The position numbers and the translations under genes are program-made. Shown here piece by piece: positions 7,722 to 15,863 of a stretch of DNA of 64,000 nt. Every line of letters begins with the position of its first letter. Positions within the stretch are counted from its first letter, which is position 1. The DNA is from Mycobacterium sp. DL440. GTDB taxonomy: Bacteria > Actinomycetota > Actinomycetes > Mycobacteriales > Mycobacteriaceae. The stretch spans positions 5,006,325 through 5,070,324 of the forward strand of contig NZ_CP050191.1 in the NCBI RefSeq assembly GCF_011745145.1, in the 5' to 3' direction. The notes under the pieces are model-generated. The model had not been told where the DNA came from. It did no database searches and saw only the letters and a list, made by a program, of their open reading frames with translations.

Positions 7722-8717
7722 GGCCCATTCCAGAAGCTGTTCTGCCGGCCAGGTGTTCACGATCCGATCGATCGGCACCTCGGCCTCCTGGGCACGCTGG
7801 GCTCCGTATCCGAGGAACTCGAGCTGGCCCGGCGCATGGGAATCGGTGTCGATGCTGAAGACGCAGCCGATGTCCAGCGCGTGCTTCAGCAGCCGGGTCG
7901 GTGGGTCGCGCCGCTCGGGCCGGGAGTTGATCTCGACGGCGGTGCCGTGGTCGAGGCACGCCGTGAAGACTTTCTCCGCATCGAATTTCGACTCCGGCCG
8001 CACGCCGCGTCCGCCGGTGACCAGCCGTCCGGTGCAGTGCCCGAGGACATCGGTGTGCGGATTCGAAACGGCCTTGATCATGCGCCGGGTCATGGCCGCG
8101 GAGTCCATGGCCAGTTTGGAGTGCACGCTGGCCACCACGATGTCCAAGCGTTCCAGCAGTTCGGGTTCCTGGTCCAACGATCCGTCTTCGAGAATGTCGA
8201 CCTCGATCCCGGTCAGGATGCGCATCGGCGCCACCAGCTCGCGTAGCTCCTCGATGACGTCGAGTTGCTCGCGCAACCGGTCCGGGGACAGCCCGTTGGC
8301 CACTCGCAGCCGCGGGGAATGGTCGGTCAGCGCGCAGTACTCGTGACCCAGGTCGCGCGCGGCCAGCATCATCTCTTCGATCGGGGCGGATCCGTCCGAC
8401 CAGTTGGAGTGGACATGCAGGTCACCCCGCAGTGCGGCGCGCACCTCACCTCCACCGAGATCCTCAGCCGCCGAACGTAATTCGACGAGCGTATCGGGCT
8501 CCCGACCGGCCCAGGCCTGGGCAATCACCTTCGCGGTCTTGGGTCCCACGCCCGGCAGCGTCTGCCAGCTGTTCGACGCGCCCAGCCGTTCCCGTTGCGC
8601 GTCGGTCAGCGCCTCGACGGTGTCGGCGGCATTGCGATAGGCCATCACACGCCGCGGGTCCTCGCGCGCGCGGTCCTTGTAGTACGCGATCTGGCGCAGT
8701 GCGGTCACCGGATCCAT
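7710..8717 (-). CDS. PHP-domain phosphoesterase with HhH domain (Rv3856c-like)
   Basis: About 335 residues. The N-terminal part carries a PolX-type helix-hairpin-helix (WQTLPGVGPKTAKVIAQAW, about 50-68). From about residue 98 a PHP metal-dependent phosphoesterase domain follows: DLHVHSNWSDG, ALTDHSPRL, GIEVDIL, VVASVHSK, VLGHCTG, EINSRPERRDPP and DTDSHAPGQ supply the metal-binding His/Asp/Glu set. It matches Rv3856c closely and holds the same place between ethR and gltD. It lacks the polymerase core of PolX, so a nuclease or phosphatase role in DNA metabolism is likely. ATG 8717 aligns with Rv3856c; a GTG at 8723 is the alternative. DCC gene lies 4-10 bp upstream, so cotranscription is likely. 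Confidence 0.87.
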   Translation of the reverse strand: MDPVTALRQIAYYKDRAREDPRRVMAYRNAADTVEALTDAQRERLGASNSWQTLPGVGPKTAKVIAQAWAGREPDTLVELRSAAEDLGGGEVRAALRGDLHVHSNWSDGSAPIEEMMLAARDLGHEYCALTDHSPRLRVANGLSPDRLREQLDVIEELRELVAPMRILTGIEVDILEDGSLDQEPELLERLDIVVASVHSKLAMDSAAMTRRMIKAVSNPHTDVLGHCTGRLVTGGRGVRPESKFDAEKVFTACLDHGTAVEINSRPERRDPPTRLLKHALDIGCVFSIDTDSHAPGQLEFLGYGAQRAQEAEVPIDRIVNTWPAEQLLEWASGG

Positions 8718-8726
8718 GCGCACCGC

Positions 8727-9104
8727 TCAGCAGTCCCCCGGCCGCGCGGCACAGTGCGGCGTGGCGCCCGGGAACCGGTAACGGTGGTTCGCCACCCAGC
8801 GGTAGGCGGCGTTCTGCAGCTGACGCACACCGGGAATCCGATACAGCCCCAACGGAATCCGGGTACCCATACCGGCCGACACGGCGGCGTTGATCGCTTC
8901 GGCACCGCGGTACACCTCGCCCGAGGAGTCCTGCCACCACGCCGCTTCGGTGAGCTCGTCGGCTGTCACGCCAAGCCGCTGGGCCGTGCCGGGCCGTTGA
9001 AACGGCTCGATGTGCAGCCCGCCGGTCCGTTGCCGCCGCACCAGGGAGTTGACGCTGCGGGTGCACATGCCGCAGTTTCCGTCGAAGTACAGGACGCCGC
9101 TCAT
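8727..9104 (-). CDS. DCC-family thiol-disulfide oxidoreductase
   Basis: 125 residues beginning with the DCC signature YFDGNCGMC (residues 6-14), which places a CxxC redox pair (DGxCGxC) after the first strand of a thioredoxin-like fold (DUF393, YuxK family). The region AYRWVANHRYRFPG is typical of the family's C-terminal half. The substrate is not known for this family. It precedes the PHP gene in a tight two-gene operon. Confidence 0.85.
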   Translation of the reverse strand: MSGVLYFDGNCGMCTRSVNSLVRRQRTGGLHIEPFQRPGTAQRLGVTADELTEAAWWQDSSGEVYRGAEAINAAVSAGMGTRIPLGLYRIPGVRQLQNAAYRWVANHRYRFPGATPHCAARPGDC

Positions 9105-9184
9105 ACCTCCAGTGTGCCCAGCGTTTGCGATGCCGTACAGTGGATTGCGAAATCGTTCAATCCATAAATCCGTCAGGCAAATCC

Positions 9185-10819
9185 TTGATCAGGACTACGG
9201 CCGGCACCTTGGGCCGGCTACTGCCCCACCGCGACGACTACAGCGAATTGCCACGCTCGTGGCGCCGCGACATCCTCGCCGGTGTGACCGTCGGCGTGGT
9301 GGCACTGCCGTTGGCGTTGGCATTCGGGATCAGTTCGGGCGTGGGAGCCGCCGCAGGGCTGGTCACGGCAGTGGTGGCCGGCCTGGTCGCGGCCGTGTTC
9401 GGCGGTTCCCATGTGCAGGTGTCCGGCCCGACGGGGGCGATGGCGGTGGTTCTCGCGCCGATCGTCGCGCTGCACGGGCTCGGCAGCATCGCCCTGGTGA
9501 CCGTTGCGGCGGGCCTGATAGTGCTGGCAGCCGGGGCCACCGGTCTGGGCCGGGCAGTGACGTTCATTCCGTGGCCGGTGATCGAGGGGTTCACCCTGGG
9601 CATCGCGACGATCATCTTCCTCCAGCAGGTTCCCGCCGCCTTCGCCCAGCAGGCCCCGGCCGGTGAGCGCACGCTGCCTGCCGCGTTTACGGCGATCGCC
9701 CACGCGGACTGGACCGCCGCGGCGAAAACCCTTGGGGTGGTGGCTGTCGTCGCGCTCCTCATGGTCGCCCTGCCCCGGCTGCACCGGGCCATCCCCGAAT
9801 CGCTGACCGCGGTGATCGTGGTTACCGTCCTGGTCTCCGTCCTCCACCTTCCGGTCGCCGCGATCGGTGAGTTGCCGTCACACCTGCCCACTCCGGTGCT
9901 CCCCCACGCCGACCTCGGCGCCTTGCGCACCCTGCTGGGTGCCGCGCTGGCGATCGCCGCACTGGCAGCCATCGAATCGCTGCTGTCGGCGCGGGTCGCC
10001 GCCACCATGTCGCCGACCGGACCGTACGACCCCGATCGTGAGCTGGTGGGTCAGGGCCTGGCCTCGGTTGCGTCCGGAGTTTTCGGCGGCATGCCCGCCA
10101 CCGGCGCGATCGCCCGCACCGCGGTCAACGTCCGGTCCGGCGCGAGGACGCGGGTGGCGGCGATCGTGCACTCGCTCGTCCTGCTGGGCGTGGTGTATCT
10201 GGCCACCGGCCCGGTGTCCACCATTCCGCTCGCCGCGCTGTCCGGTGTGCTGATGGTGACGTCGTTCCGGATGATCTCGGCGGGCACGATCCGGAAGATC
10301 CTGCGCTCCACCCGATCCGATGCATTGACGTTTCTGCTGACCGCCGCGGTCACCGTGTGCTTCGACCTGATCGAGGCCGTCGAGATCGGCGTCGTCGTCG
10401 CCGCGTTCTTCGCGTTGCGTTCGGTGGCGCGGCGCAGCAGCGTGGTTCGCGAGGAGCTGCCCGCCCCGCGGTTGCCCGGGGACGATCAGATCGCGCTGCT
10501 GCGGCTCGACGGCGCGATGTTCTTCGGTGCGGCCGAACGCATTTCGAGCGCGATCGCGGACGCCGAGCATCCGCAGACGTCCGTCGTCATCATCCGGATG
10601 TCGCAACTCGGCATGCTCGATGCCACCGGCGCCCACACACTGGCGGAGATCGCCACTGAATTGGAGGCCCGCGGTATCACGGTGATCATCAAGGGCGTTC
10701 GCCCCGAACACGCCGAGTTGCTGACCAACGTCGGCGTGTTCGAGTCACTGCGACACGAAAACCACCTGCTCGACTCGCTGGACGATGCGGTCGAACACGC
10801 ACGAACGCACGTCAGGTGA
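9185..10819 (+). CDS. SulP-family anion transporter with STAS domain
   Basis: A polytopic permease: about ten to twelve membrane helices from residue 30 to about 410, including the SulP signature region VVALPLALAFGISSGVGAAAGL and the VSGPTGAMAVVLAPI loop, then a cytoplasmic STAS domain (DDQIALLRLDGAMFFGAAERI...VVIIRMSQLGMLDATGAHTL) at the C-terminus. SulP proteins carry sulfate, bicarbonate or other anions. Start is uncertain: TTG 9185 has an AGG eight bases before it; GTG 9140 and TTG 9125 are further upstream in the same frame. The 3' end overlaps the convergent aldehyde dehydrogenase gene by 8 bp. Confidence 0.88.
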   Translation: MIRTTAGTLGRLLPHRDDYSELPRSWRRDILAGVTVGVVALPLALAFGISSGVGAAAGLVTAVVAGLVAAVFGGSHVQVSGPTGAMAVVLAPIVALHGLGSIALVTVAAGLIVLAAGATGLGRAVTFIPWPVIEGFTLGIATIIFLQQVPAAFAQQAPAGERTLPAAFTAIAHADWTAAAKTLGVVAVVALLMVALPRLHRAIPESLTAVIVVTVLVSVLHLPVAAIGELPSHLPTPVLPHADLGALRTLLGAALAIAALAAIESLLSARVAATMSPTGPYDPDRELVGQGLASVASGVFGGMPATGAIARTAVNVRSGARTRVAAIVHSLVLLGVVYLATGPVSTIPLAALSGVLMVTSFRMISAGTIRKILRSTRSDALTFLLTAAVTVCFDLIEAVEIGVVVAAFFALRSVARRSSVVREELPAPRLPGDDQIALLRLDGAMFFGAAERISSAIADAEHPQTSVVIIRMSQLGMLDATGAHTLAEIATELEARGITVIIKGVRPEHAELLTNVGVFESLRHENHLLDSLDDAVEHARTHVR

Positions 10820-12158
10820 CCGTACGGATCAGCTTCTTGTTCACGAACTCGTCCATGCCGAACTTGCCGAGCTCGCGTCCGAAACCGGACCGCTTGATGC
10901 CACCGAACGGCAATTCGGCCCCTTCGGCGCCGACCGCGTTGACGAACACCATGCCCGCATCGATCCGGTCGGCTACCCGCGCGGCCTGATCCGCGTCGGT
11001 GGTGAATACGTAGGAGCCCAGTCCGAACGGGGTGTCGTTGGCGATTTCGACTGCCTCGTCCTCCGAGCCGGCCTTGTACACCACGGCCACCGGGCCGAAC
11101 AGCTCCTGGCGGTAGGCGTCGTTGTCCTCGGTGACGCCGGTCAGCACAGCCGGTGGGTAGAAGGCACCGCGGCGCTCACCCGCCGCGGTCAGCTTCGCGC
11201 CCTGATCGACAGCGGCCTTGACCTGTTGCTCGAGTCGCTCGGCGGCCAGCTCCGAGGACAGTGGAGCGATCCCGTCGGCGGCAGCCAGCAGCTTCTCGGT
11301 GAACTTGGTCAGGAAGTCGTCGTAGATGTCGTCGGCGACGATGAACCGCTTGGCGGCGTTGCAGGCCTGCCCGGTGTTCTCCATCCGGCCCTCGACAGCG
11401 GCCTGGACGGTCGCGTCGATGTCATCGGTGGACAGCAGGATGAACGGATCGGAGCCACCGAGTTCCAGCACGCACTTCTTGAGGTTGCGGCCGGCGATCT
11501 CGGCCACCGCGGCACCCGCCCGTTCGGAACCTGTCAGCGATACCGCGGCCACCCGGGGGTCTTCGATGATCTGGGCAACCTGGTCGTTGGTGGCACGGAT
11601 GTCGACGTAGGCGCCCTGCGGCAGACCGGCCTCCAGGAAGATCAGCTGCAACAGCTCGGCGGATTCGGGGCATTGCGGGGCGTGCTTGAGCAGAATTGTG
11701 TTGCCCACGATCAGGTTTGGACCGGCGAAGCGGGCCACCTGGTAGTAGGGGTAGTTCCACGGCATGATGCCGAGCAGCACACCGACCGGGCCTCGCTTGA
11801 CCACCGCAGCGCCTTCGCCTTCGAGCAGGGTGATCTCCTCGTCGGCGAGGAATTTCTCCGCGTTGTCGGCGTAGTACTGGTAGATGGCAGCGCTGAAGTC
11901 GACCTCGCCGAGGGCCTGGTCGCGCGGCTTGCCCATCTCACGGACGATGACGTCGGCGAGTTGCTCGCGGCGCTGCTCGTGCAGGGCGGCGACCTTACCG
12001 ATGAGCGCGGCCCGCTCGGCCACCGTGGTGGTACGTGCCCAGGTGCGGCCAGTCTTGGCAGCAGCCTCGATCGCGGCCTGGATCTCGGCGTCGGTCGAGG
12101 TCGGGTAGGTGGCGACCACCTTTGCGGTCGCCGGATCGGTGACTGCGTACTCGCTCAT
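10812..12158 (-). CDS. Succinate-semialdehyde/aldehyde dehydrogenase (GabD1-like)
   Basis: A full-length NAD(P)+ aldehyde dehydrogenase. PWNYPYYQVARFAGPNLIVGN is the coenzyme fold, LELGGSDPFI carries the general-base Glu, and ENTGQACNAAKRFIV carries the catalytic Cys. Sequence and length resemble M. tuberculosis GabD1 (Rv0234c), a succinate-semialdehyde dehydrogenase of the GABA/alternative TCA route. ATG 12158 is chosen because GGGAG stands five bases upstream; a GTG six bases earlier (12164) overlaps that ribosome site. Substrate assignment is by resemblance only. Confidence 0.85.
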   Translation of the reverse strand: MSEYAVTDPATAKVVATYPTSTDAEIQAAIEAAAKTGRTWARTTTVAERAALIGKVAALHEQRREQLADVIVREMGKPRDQALGEVDFSAAIYQYYADNAEKFLADEEITLLEGEGAAVVKRGPVGVLLGIMPWNYPYYQVARFAGPNLIVGNTILLKHAPQCPESAELLQLIFLEAGLPQGAYVDIRATNDQVAQIIEDPRVAAVSLTGSERAGAAVAEIAGRNLKKCVLELGGSDPFILLSTDDIDATVQAAVEGRMENTGQACNAAKRFIVADDIYDDFLTKFTEKLLAAADGIAPLSSELAAERLEQQVKAAVDQGAKLTAAGERRGAFYPPAVLTGVTEDNDAYRQELFGPVAVVYKAGSEDEAVEIANDTPFGLGSYVFTTDADQAARVADRIDAGMVFVNAVGAEGAELPFGGIKRSGFGRELGKFGMDEFVNKKLIRTVT

Positions 12159-12308
12159 GTTCACTCCCAGATGGTCTGATCGCGGGATTCCGCATATTTC
12201 CCAGCCTGAGACTACCGATCGCAGCGGCCAGATGGCACCGAAGATACGGAATCAGCACGGCCCGGATCCTCTGGAATGAATGCTGCGACGGGACTAGTTT
12301 CTGATGAC

Positions 12309-13160
12309 GTGCGCTTCGCCTTCAAAACATCCCCGCAGAACACGACCTGGGCCGACATGCTTGCCATCTGGAAAGCGGCCGACACGATCGACGTCTTCGA
12401 ATCCGGCTGGACGTTCGACCACTTCTATCCGATCTTCTCCGACTCGTCCGGTCCCTGCCTCGAGGGCTGGACGACGCTGACCGCGCTGGCGCAGGCCACT
12501 GAGCGGTTGCGTGTCGGCGTGCTCGTCACCGGCATCCACTACCGCCATCCCGCCGTGCTGGCGAATATGGCTTCGGCACTCGACATCGTCTCCAACGGCC
12601 GCCTGGAGCTCGGCATCGGCGCCGGCTGGAACGAGGAGGAGTCGGGCGCCTACGGAATCGAACTGGGCTCGATCAAGGAACGCTTCGACCGGTTCGAGGA
12701 GGCCTGCGAGGTTCTCAAGGGCCTCCTGACCCAGGAGACAACGACGTTCGACGGCAAGTTCTACCAACTCAAGGATGCCCGCAACGAGCCGAAGGGCCCG
12801 CAGCAGCCGCATCCGCCGTTCTGTATCGGCGGCAGCGGTGAGAAGCGCACGCTGCGCATCACCGCGAAGTACGCCGACCACTGGAACTTCGTCGGCGGCC
12901 CGCCTGAGGAGTTCGCCCGTAAGCGCGATGTGCTCGCCGCCCATTGCGCCGACCTCGGCCGCGATCCCAAGGAGATCACCTTGTCGGCGCACGTGCGCCT
13001 CGGTGAGGACCGCGATTACGCGAAGGTGGTCGACGAGGCCGCGGCGCTGGGCGCCGAGGGCCTGGATTTGGCGATCATCTACCTGCCGCCGCCCTACGAT
13101 CCTGCCGTACTGGAACCGTTGGCCGAGGCGATCAGAGATTCGGGCCAGCTGACCCGCTGA
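12309..13160 (+). CDS. LLM-class (F420-dependent-type) oxidoreductase
   Basis: A luciferase-like TIM barrel: RFAFKTSPQNTTWADMLAIWKAAD at the N-terminus, FESGWTFDHFYPI, the LGIGAGWNEEE loop and HPPFCIGGSGEKRTLRI are standard for the LLM/F420 group. These enzymes use coenzyme F420 or FMN to reduce or oxidise small organic molecules. GTG 12309 is chosen because homologues start MRFAFK; the frame could begin at ATG 12276, adding 11 residues that do not look conserved. The gene is divergent from the aldehyde dehydrogenase. Substrate unknown. Confidence 0.85.
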   Translation: MRFAFKTSPQNTTWADMLAIWKAADTIDVFESGWTFDHFYPIFSDSSGPCLEGWTTLTALAQATERLRVGVLVTGIHYRHPAVLANMASALDIVSNGRLELGIGAGWNEEESGAYGIELGSIKERFDRFEEACEVLKGLLTQETTTFDGKFYQLKDARNEPKGPQQPHPPFCIGGSGEKRTLRITAKYADHWNFVGGPPEEFARKRDVLAAHCADLGRDPKEITLSAHVRLGEDRDYAKVVDEAAALGAEGLDLAIIYLPPPYDPAVLEPLAEAIRDSGQLTR

Positions 13161-13171
13161 CGCATATAGTT

Positions 13172-13211
13172 ACGCCCTCGGATCGGCGCTTATGCGTCGG
13201 TTCGAGGGCGT
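13172..13211 (+). terminator. Hairpin after the LLM gene
   Basis: ACGCCCTCG (13172-13180) pairs with CGAGGGCGT (13203-13211), a 9-bp stem starting 12 bp after the stop codon. A competing pair, GACGCATA (13159-13166) with TATGCGTC (13191-13198), overlaps it, so the RNA can choose between two folds. Confidence 0.5.
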
Positions 13212-13277
13212 TGTGAATTGCATTCAGCAAACAGCAACGGGGTGCGAGCCCACCGGGCCCGAAGGGACGGATACCCG

Positions 13278-13418
13278 TCAAACCCCGAAGCGAAGTAGCT
13301 CGTCTGCCGTGGCCAGGCGTTCGTTCTTGGCCGGGAACTCACGACTCTTCATCGGGTGACGGAACAATGACCAGGCAAAACGACTCATCCGTGACCGGCT
13401 GATCGGATTGATGTACAC
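13278..13418 (-). CDS. 46-residue small protein, unknown
   Basis: A short frame, GTG at 13418 to TGA at 13278, encoding a basic peptide that starts VYINPISRSRMSRFAWSLFR and ends in ADELLRFGV. A GGAG ribosome site stands eight bases before the GTG. Most third positions are G or C and there is no other gene on either strand for ~600 bp. Positive and aromatic residues near the N-terminus (RMSRFAWSLFRHPMKSR) suggest membrane or nucleic-acid contact, but no family is recognised. An internal ATG (residue 11) could serve as start instead. Confidence 0.6.
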   Translation of the reverse strand: MYINPISRSRMSRFAWSLFRHPMKSREFPAKNERLATADELLRFGV

Positions 13419-13794
13419 GGTGATCACTCCTGCGAATTACTGGTTGCTGTACCCGTAGTTCCACGTTACCGCAGCACTCTCACCACGTCATTAAATACCC
13501 GACATCCGGCAAACAGTGCGAGGCACGCCGCAAAAAAATCAGATGTTTCTGATGAGACTAATGTGGCGAATGAGGTGGCAAGATCGAGAGAATGGGAGAT
13601 GTGGATCACGTTTCAGCACTTGTGGGGACGCCGTCGACCTGTGATGCAAGACACAACAGTTAATTAAGAGATCTCTCAAACTTGCCTTCGGCCGAGACGC
13701 GCGGCCGGGTGCGATTTCAGTGCGCGGTTCAAATTGCCGCGCTGGTTCCTGCGATCGCGCCGCTAAACTTTCTTCCAGGCAAGGGGGCGCGTTC
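13419..13794. other. Gene-free, less GC-rich spacer before the esp locus
   Basis: About 375 bp without a convincing coding frame. It holds the upstream region of the leftward small gene (a GGGTATTTAAT run read leftward ends at 13491), a U-tract hairpin read leftward (13532-13553), a TTAATTAAGAGATCTCT stretch with the palindrome AGAGATCTCT (13667-13676), and the ribosome site AAGGGGG for the esp gene at 13795. Base composition is visibly more A/T-rich than the flanks. Confidence 0.5.
13532..13553 (-). terminator. Intrinsic terminator read leftward
   Basis: Read on the minus strand, ATCAGA-AACA-TCTGAT is followed at once by a run of seven T (13532-13538 is AAAAAAA on the plus strand). Classical U-tract terminators are rare in mycobacteria. 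No leftward gene is evident to the right of it, so it may end an unannotated antisense or small RNA starting in 13554-13794. Confidence 0.5.
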
Positions 13795-15009
13795 ATGGGT
13801 TTTCTCGACCGTTTTACCGACAGCGTGACGGATTTCGCGAACGGTCCTCTCAAACTCGCCAGCGGTGTAGTCAACGGCGCGAAGGACGGGGCGAGTCTCG
13901 TCGACAACCTCCTCGACGGGGACATGGGCGGCGCTCTTCAAGACGGCTTCAAGCTTGCGGACGACCTCGGAGACATCGGCGAGGGCCTCACAAGCCTCGG
14001 ATTCGGAGTAGGACCACTGCCGACGGGATTCAACTCGATGAAGAGTCTCGTACCAGCCGAGTCCAAGATCCTATGGCTCGCTCAATTGGCGATCGACGGC
14101 ATGAAGTTGACCACGGGATCGGGAAACCCCACTAACGGCGACGAATTCCGTGGCTCGAGTGAACGTCTCGCGACGGTTGTGGACACCCTCATCGCCGCAG
14201 AGCCGCATACGGACCGGTGGGATGGAACCGCCTCGCAGGTCTACAACGCGGTGAACGCCTCGCATCGACGCGTCACTTTCGAGGTAGAGGACGCTGACCT
14301 CGAAGTTGCAAAAGTCCTCGACATCGAGGCGGAACAGGTTGGCCGTACCCGGGAAACCCTCGACGACCAGATCGACTGGCTCAAGGCCTACGACTACGCG
14401 ACCATGGCAATGAATGCCACGGGACCGAGTGCCGCACTAAAGATGGCATTGGATACCGTCGCTGCCGCCACAGCAACGGGAATCGCGGGTTCCGCGATCG
14501 GCGTCCTGTTCAAGAACAGCTTGGAGAACGCCTCGCGCATCCGCGACCATCTCGGCGGGTACGAAGGCGCGGCAAAAGACACCTCAGGGAAGCCCATGGG
14601 AGGGTGCGAAGTCTTCGCGGTGCCGGATCAGGACGATCCCGACGAACAGCTAGCTCGCCCCAAGAAGGAGACGCCGCTACCAGACTCCCATGCCCCAACC
14701 AAGGCGCCGTCGCGATCGGATTCCAAGACTACCTACACGGTGCCCAGCCCGGAAGAACCGATCGTCTACGGCCCACCGGCTACGCCTTACGGGAATCCAG
14801 CGCCCTTGAGCCCGACCACGCCGAGCACGCCCCCACCCACGACATCAAAAGCTCCCGCGGCTGCGGGACCGCCACCCGCTGCCCCGACCGCCCCGCAGCC
14901 CAAGGCCCCGGCAGCGGCTGCACCCGCCGCTCATACCAGCCAACGCGCGCCCGTCGCCCCACGTGCTCGCGGCGATGGCGCAACCCCCGTACCCACTGCC
15001 CGATCCTGA
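13795..15009 (+). CDS. EspA/EspE-like type VII secretion effector
   Basis: 404 residues. The first ~260 are amphipathic and helical with a W-x-G motif in RWDGTASQVY (Trp142, Gly144) followed by long helices, the arrangement of EspA/EspE substrates of ESX-1. A hydrophobic Ala/Thr/Gly stretch (TVAAATATGIAGSAIGVLF, 221-239) follows, and residues 290-404 are Pro/Ala/Thr-rich and disordered. ATG 13795 has AAGGGGG upstream. It is the first of four closely packed genes; the next encodes the small YxxxD partner, as espE is followed by espF and espA by espC. It should be cosecreted with that partner; which ESX system does this is not encoded here. Confidence 0.7.
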   Translation: MGFLDRFTDSVTDFANGPLKLASGVVNGAKDGASLVDNLLDGDMGGALQDGFKLADDLGDIGEGLTSLGFGVGPLPTGFNSMKSLVPAESKILWLAQLAIDGMKLTTGSGNPTNGDEFRGSSERLATVVDTLIAAEPHTDRWDGTASQVYNAVNASHRRVTFEVEDADLEVAKVLDIEAEQVGRTRETLDDQIDWLKAYDYATMAMNATGPSAALKMALDTVAAATATGIAGSAIGVLFKNSLENASRIRDHLGGYEGAAKDTSGKPMGGCEVFAVPDQDDPDEQLARPKKETPLPDSHAPTKAPSRSDSKTTYTVPSPEEPIVYGPPATPYGNPAPLSPTTPSTPPPTTSKAPAAAGPPPAAPTAPQPKAPAAAAPAAHTSQRAPVAPRARGDGATPVPTARS

Positions 15010-15029
15010 ACTACGCCGAAAGAATCTCA

Positions 15030-15353
15030 ATGCCAACCGATTACGAGAAGAACCTCTCGGTCCTCACCGATCACATCCGACACCTGGCCGAGAAGCAACA
15101 CACGGCAGTCGACCAGATCACGGGAGCGAATCGGTCGATCGTCGACCCGGCGCGGAATGTTCTGGATACCCACGGACTCGTGTGCGGTGCAACTAATCTC
15201 GCCGTGGCAGCGGTTGAAGCCGCCCGTCGGACGGCCGGCGGAAAGATAGAGAAGGTATCCACCGAGCTCGCCGAGAAGTTGACCACCGCGGCCGCCAATT
15301 ACGACAACACCGATTCCGCCGAAGGCGGGAACATCAATACGTGCGGGGTGTGA
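15030..15353 (+). CDS. EspC/EspF-like ESX secretion partner (YxxxD)
   Basis: 107 residues, the size of EspC and EspF (~103). It is two long helices (about 5-60 and 58-92) ending in the general ESX secretion signal Y-x3-D, here YDNTD at 91-95. The order, 20 bp after a W-x-G protein, is that of EspE-EspF and EspA-EspC pairs, where the two proteins form a heterodimer for export. Start ATG 15030 gives MPTDYEKN. The C-terminus NINTCGV carries one Cys. Confidence 0.72.
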   Translation: MPTDYEKNLSVLTDHIRHLAEKQHTAVDQITGANRSIVDPARNVLDTHGLVCGATNLAVAAVEAARRTAGGKIEKVSTELAEKLTTAAANYDNTDSAEGGNINTCGV

Positions 15354-15860
15354 GTGGGCGACAACTGGGATGACGACCCCTGGGACGACGAAACCGACGA
15401 TGTTGAACACGAATCGTCGCTCGATGCGCTCGACTTCACCAACCCGACCGAACAGCCCGGCGATAACTCGGAATTGGCGGCGCCGACTCCTGACGCCGCC
15501 GCCGCCGACGACGACGCCATCCTAGCGATGTTCTTCACCGTGACGAATCCCCCGGGGACAGTGTCGGTCAGTGCGTTGGCGAGTGGGCAGCCCGCACATG
15601 TCGACCTCTCACCGCGAGTAGCCGATATGACTGAATGCCAACTCGCCGACGAGATCCTCGTGATTGCGAGGCTCGCTGCACAGCAAGCCCTGGCTGGCCA
15701 GAACCTGATTCTTTCGAGTGCTCTGGAGCAATTGGGCGTCGATCGAACCTCGATCCGCAACCATCTGGAGCACGATGCAGGGCTACCGTCGCCCGAAGTC
15801 GTGCTCGCCGAGAAAGCTCAGATCTTCGCCACCCGATACCGAGATGACGGAGACGACTGA
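15354..15860 (+). CDS. EspH/EspD-like ESX chaperone or effector
   Basis: 168 residues starting with a GTG that directly follows the previous stop (TGA-GTG). The acidic N-terminus (DDDPWDDETDDVEHE) is followed by LDALDF, then FFTVTNPPGTVSVSAL, MTECQLADEILVIARLAAQQA and ekAQIFATRYRDD, matching the pattern of M. tuberculosis EspH (Rv3867), which reads LDALDF...ELFTVTNPQGSVSVS...QLADEIFVIADLARQKA...FATRY. EspH stabilises EspE/EspF before export. Here no EspG gene lies between, unlike the ESX-1 locus. Function is inferred from this resemblance and order. Confidence 0.75.
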   Translation: MGDNWDDDPWDDETDDVEHESSLDALDFTNPTEQPGDNSELAAPTPDAAAADDDAILAMFFTVTNPPGTVSVSALASGQPAHVDLSPRVADMTECQLADEILVIARLAAQQALAGQNLILSSALEQLGVDRTSIRNHLEHDAGLPSPEVVLAEKAQIFATRYRDDGDD

Positions 15861-15863
15861 CTG

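Noticed and set aside
10785..12179. 464-codon frame opposite the aldehyde dehydrogenase
   Set aside because: Antisense to a clear gene with intact catalytic Cys and Glu; no recognisable domain in the frame.
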